DNA of 64,000 nucleotides from Vibrio hepatarius (GTDB taxonomy: Bacteria; Pseudomonadota; Gammaproteobacteria; Enterobacterales; Vibrionaceae), in NCBI RefSeq assembly GCF_018860525.1, contig NZ_JAHKPM010000039.1, positions 62,001-126,000 of the forward strand, given 5' to 3'. The translations under genes and the position numbers were made by a program. The notes under the pieces are model-generated. The model did not search any database and had not been told where the DNA came from. It saw nothing but the letters and a program-made list of their open reading frames with translations. Shown piece by piece: positions 31,094 to 39,840 of this stretch (its first letter is position 1; each line of letters begins with the position of its first letter).

Positions 31094-33082
31094 ATGGCCT
31101 CAGAAACAGCACTCAATGAAACCATCGAGAGACTTATCGAGCAATATAATCAAGGTCAAGTAAACCTGGTATTAAAACAAGCTCAAGCACTGTCTCTACA
31201 GCACCCGAATAACAGCATGATTTGGAATATTCTAGGTGTGGCAAGTAAAAGTGTGGGAGAGATGGATCAGGCTCTTGAGGCATTTGAGCAGGTTATCGAC
31301 TTATGCCCTGAAAATGTTGGCGGCTATAATAATTTAGCTGTCGTACTTAGGGATAAAGGTAAACTTCAAGAAGCGCTTGAGTATTATCAAAAGGCGTTAG
31401 CACTCAAGCCTGATTATGCTGAGGCACACAACAACAAGGGCGTGGTGCTTAGAGACCTTGGCAATCAAAAAGACGCTGTAAAAGCTTATCAGCAGGCGCT
31501 TACAATAAACCCAGATTATGCAGAAGCGCATAATAACTTGGGCATTATCTTTCAAGAACAAGACAAGCTAAAGCAAGCGTACGAATGTTATATGAAGGCT
31601 TTATCACTCAAACCAAACCACGTTGAAGCCTATGATAACTTAGGAGCGGTACTTGAAAAACAAGATAAGCCAGAGCTGGCGGTCATGGCATATCAAAAAG
31701 CCCTCACCTTAGACCCACACATGAAATCTGTAAGGCTAAAAAAGCTATATCAACAAGCAAGGCTTTGCGATTGGCCCGCCATGGAGGAAGACATACCTAA
31801 GGTTGAAACTCTCGGCATCCAAGGTAAAGCCGTCTCTCCTTTCGCAGCACTAACCTTTGAAGACTCACCACTAAGACATCGACTTCGTTCTGAACAATTC
31901 GTTAAATCCAAACACCTAGTGTGCGATTTACCACAGATAGCCAAGCCGAGGCAAAAATCCAGTCGACTTCGCATTGGCTATTTCAGCGCTGATTTTCATG
32001 ACCACGCCACCATGCATCTCATGTCTAAAGTCTTTGCCCTGCACGACAGAGAAAAGTTCGATGTCTACGCTTATTCTATTGGCCCTAATACGGGTGATGA
32101 GATCAGGAAGAAAGCGCCTGACTTATTTGATGTTTTTCATGATGTAGCTAAGTTAAGCGACCTAGAGATCGCAAAACTTGCAAGAAAAGATAGGATTGAT
32201 ATTGCGGTTGATCTTAAAGGCCATACCCGAGATGGGCGTTTAGGTATTTTTGCCAAGCGGCCAGCAGCGTTGCAAATCAGCCATGTTGGCTACCCAGGAA
32301 CCACTGGTGCTGATTTTATCGACTATCTCATCGCCGATTCATACCTTATCCCGCAAGAGCAAAGACCTCATTATACCGAGAATATTATTTATCTACCCAA
32401 CAGCTACCAACCCAATAATAACACTCGCCTAATCCCTAAATGTTCATCGACTAGACAAGAGTTGGGTTTGCCCGATAAAGGGCTCGTCTTTTGCTGCTTC
32501 AACAGCCCATATAAACTCTCCCCCAAAGAATTTGATATCTGGATGAATGTATTAAAAAAGGTAAAAGGAAGTGTTCTTTGGCTGTTTAGCAACAATCCCC
32601 ATGTGCAAAGAAATCTAAAGCAGCATGCCGAGCAAAGAGGTGTAAATAGTGAACGCTTGATCTTCGCCAAACCTTTGCAACAAGAGCAACATTTAGCCAG
32701 ATATCAACATGCTGATATTTTCTTAGATACCTTTAATGTCAACGCCCATACAACGGCAAGCGATGCGCTTTGGGCTGGTGTCCCTGTCGTCACCAAATCA
32801 GGACAAGGCTTTGCTGCCAGAGTCTCGACAAGCTTGCTTCATGCTGTAGGATTACCTGAACTTGTCACACATACAAACGAAGAGTATCTGCAGGTAATTT
32901 TGCAACTCGCTAACCAGCCTGAAAAACTCGCAGAAATCAAACAAACTCTTACTAGTCAACCAATGTCTAAACCATTATTTGATACTGAGCGATATACTCA
33001 AAATTTAGAAAAAGCGTATATCATGGCTTATCAAGATTATTTTGACCAAAAATCTTACACAGATATTTGGGTAACGGAGTAA
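31094..33082 (+). CDS. TPR protein with O-GlcNAc-transferase-like (GT41) domain
   Basis: Predicted cytosolic glycosyltransferase of the SPINDLY/OGT type. About five tetratricopeptide repeats occupy residues ~35-225; units such as ALALKPDYAEAHNNKGVVL and ALTINPDYAEAHNNLGIIF are almost identical. After a linker, the catalytic region has RIGYFSADFHDHATMHL, the motif HVGYPGTTGADFIDY, and near the end NAHTTASDALWAGVPVVT, which is the nucleotide-sugar binding signature. Length 662 residues. The acceptor is unknown; bacterial homologues glycosylate proteins such as flagellins or adhesins, but none of these is encoded nearby. It ends at a strong terminator just left of the IS relic. Confidence 0.85.
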   Translation: MASETALNETIERLIEQYNQGQVNLVLKQAQALSLQHPNNSMIWNILGVASKSVGEMDQALEAFEQVIDLCPENVGGYNNLAVVLRDKGKLQEALEYYQKALALKPDYAEAHNNKGVVLRDLGNQKDAVKAYQQALTINPDYAEAHNNLGIIFQEQDKLKQAYECYMKALSLKPNHVEAYDNLGAVLEKQDKPELAVMAYQKALTLDPHMKSVRLKKLYQQARLCDWPAMEEDIPKVETLGIQGKAVSPFAALTFEDSPLRHRLRSEQFVKSKHLVCDLPQIAKPRQKSSRLRIGYFSADFHDHATMHLMSKVFALHDREKFDVYAYSIGPNTGDEIRKKAPDLFDVFHDVAKLSDLEIAKLARKDRIDIAVDLKGHTRDGRLGIFAKRPAALQISHVGYPGTTGADFIDYLIADSYLIPQEQRPHYTENIIYLPNSYQPNNNTRLIPKCSSTRQELGLPDKGLVFCCFNSPYKLSPKEFDIWMNVLKKVKGSVLWLFSNNPHVQRNLKQHAEQRGVNSERLIFAKPLQQEQHLARYQHADIFLDTFNVNAHTTASDALWAGVPVVTKSGQGFAARVSTSLLHAVGLPELVTHTNEEYLQVILQLANQPEKLAEIKQTLTSQPMSKPLFDTERYTQNLEKAYIMAYQDYFDQKSYTDIWVTE

Positions 33083-33119
33083 TACTTTACTAAATCGAGT
33101 AAACCGAGTTGTCAACATA

Positions 33120-33162
33120 AAAATCCCTCAAACCATTTTAGTTGGAACATTTGAGGGATTTT
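33120..33162 (+). terminator. Terminator of the TPR/OGT-like gene
   Basis: AAAATCCCTCAAA (33120-33132) and TTTGAGGGATTTT (33150-33162) are perfectly complementary over 13 bp with a 17-base loop, ending in TTTT. Confidence 0.85.
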
Positions 33163-33174
33163 AAGATTTGAAAG

Positions 33175-34033
33175 GGCGTTGTTGCCTAAATCAGTTGAAC
33201 CTTTTCTAAGTCCTGCGATCTGATCATTTGTAATGGTTAGAGCGGTGGCAATATGGGTAAGGCGAAAAAGAAAATAACTAATTGGGAGCAATACAATAAT
33301 AAGGCTTTTTGCAGCCGCGGTTCTGTTACGTTTTGGATAGATGATTCAGCCATGAAACTAACGAGGCAATTAGTGCAGAAGTCAGTCTCGTGAGTATTGG
33401 CGATAGCACTGCCAACATTACTCAACCCTTTGCGCAGAAAGTTCCATAGTGTATCTGCCGATAGAGCCTATGACACAAAGAGTTGCCATGAAACTCTGAA
33501 AAGCGGGACAATGACGGAGTGGAAATCCGAGTCTGGTTATCACTATTACTCAATATCTGAGACCGCCATATCTCGATATAAAGGACTAACTAGATGTAAA
33601 TTGAGCTGGAGATGTTATAACCGTGATTCCGCACCTAATTCAGGTATTTTAAAATGTGATACGAAACACGATTTTTGACCTAGTTTGATTGGAGTCGTGA
33701 TTTCAGAGCTAAATAGTGCTAATAATGTAAGGTTGAGTAAAAATACATCTAACCACCTTATATTCAAGTGGATATTGTTTGATATTTTTTAGTGAGTTTA
33801 CTGAGCAGGGTGTAACATTGCAAAGTCTATATCTTCTTCGAAAAAGCTGCTAAATGCTTCGAAAATAATTGCAAAAACACCTGCGGAATCTTGGTTATAA
33901 CGCTCAAGTGGGTGAAATCATGTCGAATGTCAGAGCGATAAACAAAGACATAGGACTAGGCATGCTTGTTCGAAGCTAACAATGAGCCACATATGGCGTT
34001 GTTGACCTTCAAGCTGATTTGATCGACAACGCC
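33175..34033 (+). mobile_element. Decayed IS5/IS903-type element, left copy flanking the island
   Basis: Imperfect terminal inverted repeats GGCGTTGTTGCCTAAATCAG (33175-33194) and GGCGTTGTCGATCAAATCAG (complement of 34014-34033) bound the element. Inside, 33253-33393 encodes a transposase N-terminus beginning MGKAKKKITNWEQYN and ending at a stop after 46 residues. Out of frame downstream are the C-terminal parts (HSVSADRAYDTKSCHETL; then SNVRAINK near 33925). The central part of the transposase is deleted. A sub-terminal second copy of the end sequence at 33995-34005 can pair with the right end. No flanking target duplication was found. The shared internal deletion with the right copy shows both are non-autonomous derivatives. 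Confidence 0.85.
33614..33901. mobile_element. MITE-like insertion inside the IS relic with 8-bp target duplication
   Basis: GTTATAAC occurs at 33614-33621 and again at 33894-33901, enclosing 272 bases that are absent from the otherwise near-identical copy at 41556-42134. The insert ends share GATTCCGCA in inverted orientation: CGTGATTCCGCACCT at the left and CAAGATTCCGCAGGT (complement) at the right. This is the structure of a small non-autonomous transposon. It encodes no recognisable protein. Family not identified. Confidence 0.75.
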
Positions 34034-34136
34034 GTATCGACTCAATAGATTTAGATGTAACGCAAAATTAAATGGATAATTATGACTTTTTTAGCACTAA
34101 AATACGCTTTATTTTATAGTGACTACAATATCTATT

Positions 34137-34766
34137 TCAAAAACGATACTCACGATTCACTTCATCAATTAAACGATATCTAGAGCTTTTTACTCTTTCA
34201 TGAGGAGCAAACAGTGCGCTTGACTCATCAAGTAAGTCTACTGCGCGCTTCAATTGGGCCAGCTCCAACTTTGTTGGTGATTCAAGTTCTGAAAGTTCGT
34301 TAATTTGAATAATAGCAAGCTCTTTTGCTGCAATATGTTCAGGCAACCCTGACTTTGTGCAAAGACCATAAATACCGTCAAGGAAATATCCCCACTCTTG
34401 CTCAATATGCTCTTGAATATAAGCATTTAGCTTCACATTCATTGATGTGAACCCTTGATTTTTTAAATTTCCAAGTGCTTCTTTATATCGCTTAGAAAAT
34501 ACGGAGAATATTTTTTCTTTTTCTTCAAGCGATTGTACAATACCCAACCAGGCGAGGTAGCCTTTTGCGTAGTACTCAATTTCTTGAGTGTCTTCATGTA
34601 ATCCAAAAAATGAATCACACTCAAGCGTAAGTTTTAGCTTATATGAGCATTTTGGCATGACACCAGCTTCTTGATAGCGTGCCAGTGCTTGCTCACTCAC
34701 TTGTGCCTGAGTTAGTAGCTCAGATTTTGTTATCAAATATTCGTTTAAGTATTTTATTAGTTCCAT
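34137..34766 (-). CDS. DUF6058-like protein
   Basis: A 209-residue cytosolic protein that resembles, from memory, the DUF6058 family, often annotated near natural product genes. The N-terminal ~45 residues (YLNEYLITKSELLTQAQVSE) look like a helix-turn-helix-type or MerR-like start, followed by LKLTLECDSFFGLHE and YYAKGYLAWLGIV. There are no transmembrane segments. It is the last leftward gene of the peptide cluster, 131 bases after the monooxygenase-fold gene, so it may be a separate unit. Role unknown. Confidence 0.6.
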   Translation of the reverse strand: MELIKYLNEYLITKSELLTQAQVSEQALARYQEAGVMPKCSYKLKLTLECDSFFGLHEDTQEIEYYAKGYLAWLGIVQSLEEKEKIFSVFSKRYKEALGNLKNQGFTSMNVKLNAYIQEHIEQEWGYFLDGIYGLCTKSGLPEHIAAKELAIIQINELSELESPTKLELAQLKRAVDLLDESSALFAPHERVKSSRYRLIDEVNREYRF

Positions 34767-34897
34767 TGACTTTTATCTCATTGAAGATGCGCAAGCATAT
34801 TATTTTTTACGCTATTGTGAATTAATTTAATCTGCTGAAAGTCAGCACAACATAACTATTAAAGGCTTGCAGGCATAAAGGTAATTTACGACAATGA

Positions 34898-35242
34898 CTA
34901 TCTATGTGCTTGTAAGCTATCCGCTGGCGCGTCATTACGCTCATTTAGCCCGTAATCTCTAGTGACGTGAGCAACTCTTAATCGATAATTTTTAAATACA
35001 CTTTCTCGGCCTTTCGACTGAGCGCTTCGGTGTACTTCTAAATTACGCCATTGTTCTACCGCAGCTTCACTTTGCCAAAAAGACAGTGACAATATTTTTC
35101 TTTCATCAGTTAGACTTTGAAACCGTTCTACAGAAATAAATCCATCAATCTGTGACAGGCATGCTTTGAGTTCACTGGCGATGTCTAAATACTCAGCCGT
35201 TTGGCCATCAGCGATTTTTACTTCAAAAATTACAGCTATCAT
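34898..35242 (-). CDS. Antibiotic biosynthesis monooxygenase (ABM) fold protein
   Basis: A 114-residue protein with the ABM ferredoxin-like fold: IAVIFEVKIADGQTAEYLD at the start, IDGFISVERFQS and LSLSFWQSEAAVEQWRN in the middle, and the HRSAQSKGR segment. Members include cofactor-free monooxygenases and haem-degrading enzymes; many others have no known activity. The ATG at 35242 is chosen over that at 35248 because GGAAGG then has proper spacing. It lies 114 bases downstream of the M3 peptidase on the same strand. In this context it may act on the peptide product or on a small substrate. Confidence 0.75.
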   Translation of the reverse strand: MIAVIFEVKIADGQTAEYLDIASELKACLSQIDGFISVERFQSLTDERKILSLSFWQSEAAVEQWRNLEVHRSAQSKGRESVFKNYRLRVAHVTRDYGLNERNDAPADSLQAHR

Positions 35243-35362
35243 TGTCATCCTTCCTTCTATTCTTTTTGTTCACAGATAAGTAACTTTGCTGATCACACTT
35301 TCCTGCGCATCATTGGCATGCATGAGCAAACTAAAAGCAATAGTACAGGGGTAATAAATGTT

Positions 35363-37168
35363 TCATTGTGTAGTCGCATTCAAAGTTGTTAAAAATCTAG
35401 ATAATAAGTCGGTTGAATGGAAGCGCCCGTTATTGCACAAGAAAGTCGCTTTGAGCGCATTACCGATTTCATTGAGCCGATTGGTATTTATAGCTTGTGT
35501 GATAGCTTGTGAAAGAGTATTGGCAACCGACTCCGACCATAGATATGTGTAATATTTACCTTCATAGCCATGTGAAAAGAGGTGAGCAATATTGTTGTAA
35601 AAACGAAAATTTGATGAACACACTCTTACATCCATCAGGTCATAAACTTGTGTGCGAACGTTTTCCAGCACATGTGTGTCATATTGCGATTCATGACTGT
35701 GGATGATCAAATCAAATAACGCGAATTCAACATCTTTTATCTTTTTGATAAGCCGATGTACTTTGTGATTATGGATTAATTTAGTTAACTCCTCACTCTG
35801 ACTGCGTGATAGATTCTGTGGTGCTATTTCCTGCAAAAACCGCAGACTATACGTTAATAGCTCAAATGCAGTACTCGGTATTTCAATTTCGTCAACGCAT
35901 ACATCTTTGTAGTCGAGTGGCAGAGGGCCTTCGCTAAGAGAGAAAATGGCATGCATTGCATGGCCAAACTCATGCATTAATGTGGCTAAGTCATTAAATG
36001 TAAAGTACCCATTACTGTGCTCTACATTGCAAGCAATCATTACGCTATAATCGTTGGTTGAGGTAAAATCATAGAAGACATCCACAAAGCTGCCATCAAG
36101 GTCATGACAAAGTTGTATTGAAAGGCATATTTTTTGATGTTTCAGGCCATCTAGAGTTATGTGCCAAATATTATTTGCCGTTCTCTTGATGTGTTCTTTA
36201 AAGCCAAATGTAGCACTCAAAAATTCAATAATATTGCTCAATGTTTTAGATATTGGGAAATACGTTTGTTCAATACCAGTACTACCTAACGGATAGAGTT
36301 GGTAAAGAAAGTGAACAATATCCTGACCACCAAAGTTTCCTTGTGTATCCAGTGCCTCTTTTTCTACTTGGTCAATTATGGCTGAAATTTCGCCTGCGTG
36401 TTCATGCCAATGCTCGGTGACAAAATTTAATGGCAGGCTGTTCACTGGGGATTGGCTAGACAGCATGTCTAAAAAGCTACGATATCCTAGTCGCTTCGCA
36501 TCAGCTCTTCTTTGCTCTAAAATTTCGAGGGCTATATAGGTGTTATCAAATGCGCCTTCATTTCCTAATTGGCAGTAAAGTTCATAGACAAGCTTTCGCT
36601 TCTCAGTGCTAGTACAGTTTTTGAAACAGTGCTTAATCAGTGCATTGCTAAATGTTGCACTGTCTTCAAAGTCGCTCCCAAATATATTTTTCAGTTGTTT
36701 ATAATGATTTTGTGCAATAGCTTTTCTGTTGTTGAAGAGATTAAGAACATATTGCTGTTCTAGATCTTGCTGCTCAGCCGGTTTTACATAGTTAGTACCG
36801 AAGAGTTCTATTTTTCGCTTCTCCCATGCATCGATGAGTATGGGATCCACAAAGTTATGCTCTTTTTTGAACTGAACCAAAAGATCGGCATGATTATTGG
36901 CTATTTCTTGATAGTCAAGTAGCATTGCGATAATTGCTTCAAAATCAGATTCTGGTAATGCACAGTATTCTTGATAGAAACACAACTCACGAAAAGTACT
37001 CTTTATAGCCAACTCACTGGTGATCAAAGCAGCAAATTCTTGTTTTGCTTGACCAAATGCTTGTTGCTTTAACATATGACTTAGCGCATTTATTTGACGC
37101 TTTGCTTCATCAATGAGCGGTGGTAATCCTTCTTGCAATGCTTTAAATTGATGTACAGGAGCTATCAT
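35363..37168 (-). CDS. M3 family zinc metallopeptidase
   Basis: A 601-residue oligopeptidase of the thimet/OpdA/Dcp type. The zinc motif is HEFGHAMH with H399, E400 and H403, and the third ligand is probably E429 in DEIEIPS. The substrate-closing Gly/Tyr region appears near the end as FSHGYEGKYYTYLW. There is no signal peptide, so it acts in the cytosol. Its ATG overlaps the stop of the MFS gene by four bases, so they are coexpressed. Members cleave short peptides, which suits trimming of the 17-residue precursor, recycling, or self-protection by degrading the product. Which one is inference. Confidence 0.85.
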   Translation of the reverse strand: MIAPVHQFKALQEGLPPLIDEAKRQINALSHMLKQQAFGQAKQEFAALITSELAIKSTFRELCFYQEYCALPESDFEAIIAMLLDYQEIANNHADLLVQFKKEHNFVDPILIDAWEKRKIELFGTNYVKPAEQQDLEQQYVLNLFNNRKAIAQNHYKQLKNIFGSDFEDSATFSNALIKHCFKNCTSTEKRKLVYELYCQLGNEGAFDNTYIALEILEQRRADAKRLGYRSFLDMLSSQSPVNSLPLNFVTEHWHEHAGEISAIIDQVEKEALDTQGNFGGQDIVHFLYQLYPLGSTGIEQTYFPISKTLSNIIEFLSATFGFKEHIKRTANNIWHITLDGLKHQKICLSIQLCHDLDGSFVDVFYDFTSTNDYSVMIACNVEHSNGYFTFNDLATLMHEFGHAMHAIFSLSEGPLPLDYKDVCVDEIEIPSTAFELLTYSLRFLQEIAPQNLSRSQSEELTKLIHNHKVHRLIKKIKDVEFALFDLIIHSHESQYDTHVLENVRTQVYDLMDVRVCSSNFRFYNNIAHLFSHGYEGKYYTYLWSESVANTLSQAITQAINTNRLNEIGNALKATFLCNNGRFHSTDLLSRFLTTLNATTQ

Positions 37169-38394
37169 GCTGACTCCTCAATGTTACTCTTTGCCTGTTT
37201 CTTTTGGTTAAGCAGCATAAATACCGCTAAGAGCGAAGCAATGCCCATAAAGCCTGTTGCACCTAGCTTTAATGCATCTGCCCCATTATCAAAATGATTA
37301 ATCAGCAATCCGCCTTGCATAGCACCTAACGGAACGCACAATAAAACCATAGAGCGTGTAACAGCGACAACTATGCCTATTTTCTCTTTTGGAACAACTT
37401 TTTGTCGTAACGTAAAGTAAGCAATCACAATAATTGAGTTAAAGAAGTTAACCCCACCCCAAATAGTACCTAATACCTGCGCACTATTAGCAAAATGGAT
37501 AAAGGCAAAGCAACACATGCTGCCAATCGCAGCCAAAGACACCGAGTTATATTCACCATACTTTTTAACAATATAACGAGCGGAGAAACTGCCAGCTAAC
37601 GCGCCTATACCTGCCAAAGAGTAAGCGAACCCAACTTCATTCTCAGAAGCGAGAAGATCTTCTTTCAAAAGATACATGAAGTTCGAATAGAACATACTAA
37701 TCGCGATATTTACGAATACAAACATAATGCACAAATTTCGAACTTCTTTAATACTTACGGCTAGATTAAAGCCCTCAACTATCTGGGCCCAAACTTTTTT
37801 AAGGCCTGTGTGTTCTGTTTCATCAGTATGTGTAGTGGCATAACTCACTTTGATAGTTGAAATTAACAGCGCTGAAAACGCAAAAGAAAATACATTAATA
37901 GCGATGGCATGATTAAGTGAAAATGTAGAGATAATTAACACACTTAATGTTGGCACAACAACCATCAAACTATTGTCTATACCCCGCATCAGGGAGTTGG
38001 CTTTAATATAATCGTCCTCGTCAATGATTTGAGTTACTATAGATTGATGTGCAGGGATGTAAAACGCACTAATCATGGACATAGAGAAAGCGAAAATAAT
38101 CGCAAATAATGTGTCTAAGTTCAGGTATGTAATGGAAATTAAGAAGGCGAGGGATAGCAGAGCACACACGGCATCCCCAAAGACTAGGATTTTCTTCCTA
38201 TCATATTTATCAGCGGCGACACCGCCAATCAGAGTAAATATTATGGTTGGAATATAAGTAATGGCATACGACATTGCCATATATAAAGCCGAGCCAGTGT
38301 CTTTATATATAGCAAGAGGAATGATAAGTTTATAAAACCAATCACTCATCACAGTGGCAAAATATGCACAGGTTAACCTTGTAAGATTAGACAT
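37165..38394 (-). CDS. MFS exporter of the peptide cluster
   Basis: A 409-residue major facilitator with about twelve transmembrane helices. The MFS signature between helices 2 and 3 is GGVAADKYDRKKILVFGD. It resembles the EntS/MFS_3 type of drug or siderophore exporter, and in position resembles MccC of microcin C operons, which exports the toxin and gives the producer partial immunity. It starts 17 bases after the ThiF-like gene and overlaps the M3 peptidase by four bases. Export of the modified peptide is inferred from context. Confidence 0.8.
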   Translation of the reverse strand: MSNLTRLTCAYFATVMSDWFYKLIIPLAIYKDTGSALYMAMSYAITYIPTIIFTLIGGVAADKYDRKKILVFGDAVCALLSLAFLISITYLNLDTLFAIIFAFSMSMISAFYIPAHQSIVTQIIDEDDYIKANSLMRGIDNSLMVVVPTLSVLIISTFSLNHAIAINVFSFAFSALLISTIKVSYATTHTDETEHTGLKKVWAQIVEGFNLAVSIKEVRNLCIMFVFVNIAISMFYSNFMYLLKEDLLASENEVGFAYSLAGIGALAGSFSARYIVKKYGEYNSVSLAAIGSMCCFAFIHFANSAQVLGTIWGGVNFFNSIIVIAYFTLRQKVVPKEKIGIVVAVTRSMVLLCVPLGAMQGGLLINHFDNGADALKLGATGFMGIASLLAVFMLLNQKKQAKSNIEESA

Positions 38395-38411
38395 CAGCTA
38401 ACTCACCTTCT

Positions 38412-39530
38412 TTAAGAGCCGCAAACAGGGCAATCAGGTTGTTTTTCCCATTGCTCGACGACCTTTGTTTCAACATTTTTGAAACAGATTTGCGTAAGCT
38501 TGTTAGTGTAAGAAGGAGAACCTATGTTTGTTAAAATCTTGACAACTTCAGTCACCATTGCGCCTGAAACAAATGAAACTAGCGGGATAATTGCTGGCCA
38601 CGAGTAAGGTGTTTCAAACTGAGTATGAGTTGTGTGCTTGTCTTCGTGCACAGCTTTGCTCAAACTACTTTCTTCATTTGCCTGAGAGCGCCAACAGCGT
38701 ACACATCCAGAATCACCTGGAACGACACTATAAAATACACCACGGTTAACGCTTAATCCTCCAGAAATAAAAGGAATTTTATTCTTAACACACGCTTCAT
38801 TCATCCAAATTGGCATTTTCATTCTCGGTTTATCCGCAACGCCAATCACAAGATCGCAACCTTGAATGAACTCGGACAGCTGTTCCATTGACTCAAATTT
38901 TTGTTGAGAGATATCTGTTTGCATTTGTGGGTAAAAATCTTTGATTCGCTTTTCAGCAGTTTCTGACTTTATGCTTCCGACGTCAGATTCTTTATATAGA
39001 ATTTGTCGATTTAAGTTGGATTGTTCGATTCTATCAAAATCTGCAGCTACAACATTCTTGATACCGATGGCTGCGAGACTAAGAATAATATTTGATCCTA
39101 AACCGCCCAAACCCAGTAAGCAGACTTTTGCCTCTTGCAGTCTAGCTTGAATAGCGTATTTGTTTTCAGTCAATGATAACAGTGAGCCGAAGAAATCAAA
39201 ATTTCTGCACCATCTATCGATAACATCCTGAGAGATATAGTTTAACTTATTTAAATTAAAGTAGTTGTCTTCTAACAACCGCATTTGGTCCAGTTGTTCA
39301 ATAGCCTCTAAAACGTCTTCATGTTTTTTTTGGGGGAGTTCCGTGCATACAAGATCGGAAATTTGCATGATTGTGTTTTGACCATTCATGGCAGCGTGTA
39401 AGCTTTTCAGAAAATCTAGAGATCCTTCTAATAAATAGCTATCTTCGCCATGGGAAAGAATAATTTTGTCTGCAAGGAAGGTTTTTTCTACAGTTGGTTT
39501 AAAAATCGGTAAGCAGTGCTCTGAGTACAT
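38412..39530 (-). CDS. MccB-like ThiF/E1-family peptide adenylyltransferase
   Basis: A 372-residue E1-like enzyme. Residues ~1-95 look like a small winged-helix leader-binding domain (RRE-like; ILSHGEDSYLLEG, then LEAIEQLDQMRLLED). The adenylation domain has GLGGLGSN (140-147), DFDRIEQSNLNRQ (164-176, with the catalytic Asn and Arg) and zinc cysteines at C276/C279 and C367/C370. NLNRQILYKESDVG and the GCVRCW..CPVCGS layout resemble E. coli MccB, which adenylates the C-terminus of the microcin C peptide. It lies directly after three 17-codon peptide genes. A plain ThiF/MoeB sulphur carrier role is unlikely because no ThiS/MoaD is present. Confidence 0.8.
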   Translation of the reverse strand: MYSEHCLPIFKPTVEKTFLADKIILSHGEDSYLLEGSLDFLKSLHAAMNGQNTIMQISDLVCTELPQKKHEDVLEAIEQLDQMRLLEDNYFNLNKLNYISQDVIDRWCRNFDFFGSLLSLTENKYAIQARLQEAKVCLLGLGGLGSNIILSLAAIGIKNVVAADFDRIEQSNLNRQILYKESDVGSIKSETAEKRIKDFYPQMQTDISQQKFESMEQLSEFIQGCDLVIGVADKPRMKMPIWMNEACVKNKIPFISGGLSVNRGVFYSVVPGDSGCVRCWRSQANEESSLSKAVHEDKHTTHTQFETPYSWPAIIPLVSFVSGAMVTEVVKILTNIGSPSYTNKLTQICFKNVETKVVEQWEKQPDCPVCGS

Positions 39531-39628
39531 ATCATTTTCTCAGTTTTAATTATTGTAAGTTACGGCCAATTTCGATATGTTAGTATTTTTTAATAAGAGA
39601 AATATGGCACTATTCATTTGTAGCTTAT

Positions 39629-39652
39629 AGGCCTCACGTAAGAGTGAGGCCT
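39629..39652 (-). terminator. GC-rich hairpin between the peptide genes and the MccB-like gene
   Basis: AGGCCTCAC (39629-39637) and GTGAGGCCT (39644-39652) form a perfect 9-bp stem with a 6-base loop, nine bases after the stop of the last peptide gene. No U-tract follows on the minus strand. A hairpin in the same place in the E. coli microcin C operon sets a high ratio of peptide mRNA to enzyme mRNA; a similar role, or 3'-end protection, is inferred. Confidence 0.65.
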
Positions 39653-39660
39653 AACTTAAA

Positions 39661-39714
39661 TTAACCTACTTCTTGCTCAGAAGAACGGCTTACTTTTACT
39701 TTAGTAAAATTCAT
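39661..39714 (-). CDS. 17-residue precursor peptide, copy 1 (MNFTKVKVSRSSEQEVG)
   Basis: Complete small gene, ATG at 39714 to TAA at 39661, encoding MNFTKVKVSRSSEQEVG. AGGAG is at the complement of 39721-39725, six bases from the ATG. It contains no Cys, one Thr and three Ser, and ends in Gly. It is the copy closest to the MccB-like gene. Too short for gene finders. The protein is identical to copy 3 although codons differ, so selection acts on the peptide. I interpret it as the substrate of the adjacent ThiF-like enzyme. Confidence 0.8.
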   Translation of the reverse strand: MNFTKVKVSRSSEQEVG

Positions 39715-39840
39715 GTTCAACTCCTTATAATTTTATAATTGGTATTTATGCACTAAAGAGGTTAGTCATACGGCGAGTTAGCTATAAAACCCCTCTTATT
39801 ATTACTGTGAATTTAATATCACTGAGATAGTTATTTAGGA

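Noticed and set aside
33237..33678. ORFs of 62 and 93 residues as independent genes
   Set aside because: The 93-residue frame is the out-of-frame C-terminal remnant of the IS transposase running into the MITE-like insert; the 62-residue one is its antisense shadow.
38412..39530. Thiazole/oxazole (TOMM) or lantipeptide cyclisation system
   Set aside because: No YcaO cyclodehydratase, LanM/LanB or flavin dehydrogenase is encoded, and the peptides contain no Cys. A MccB-type role fits better.
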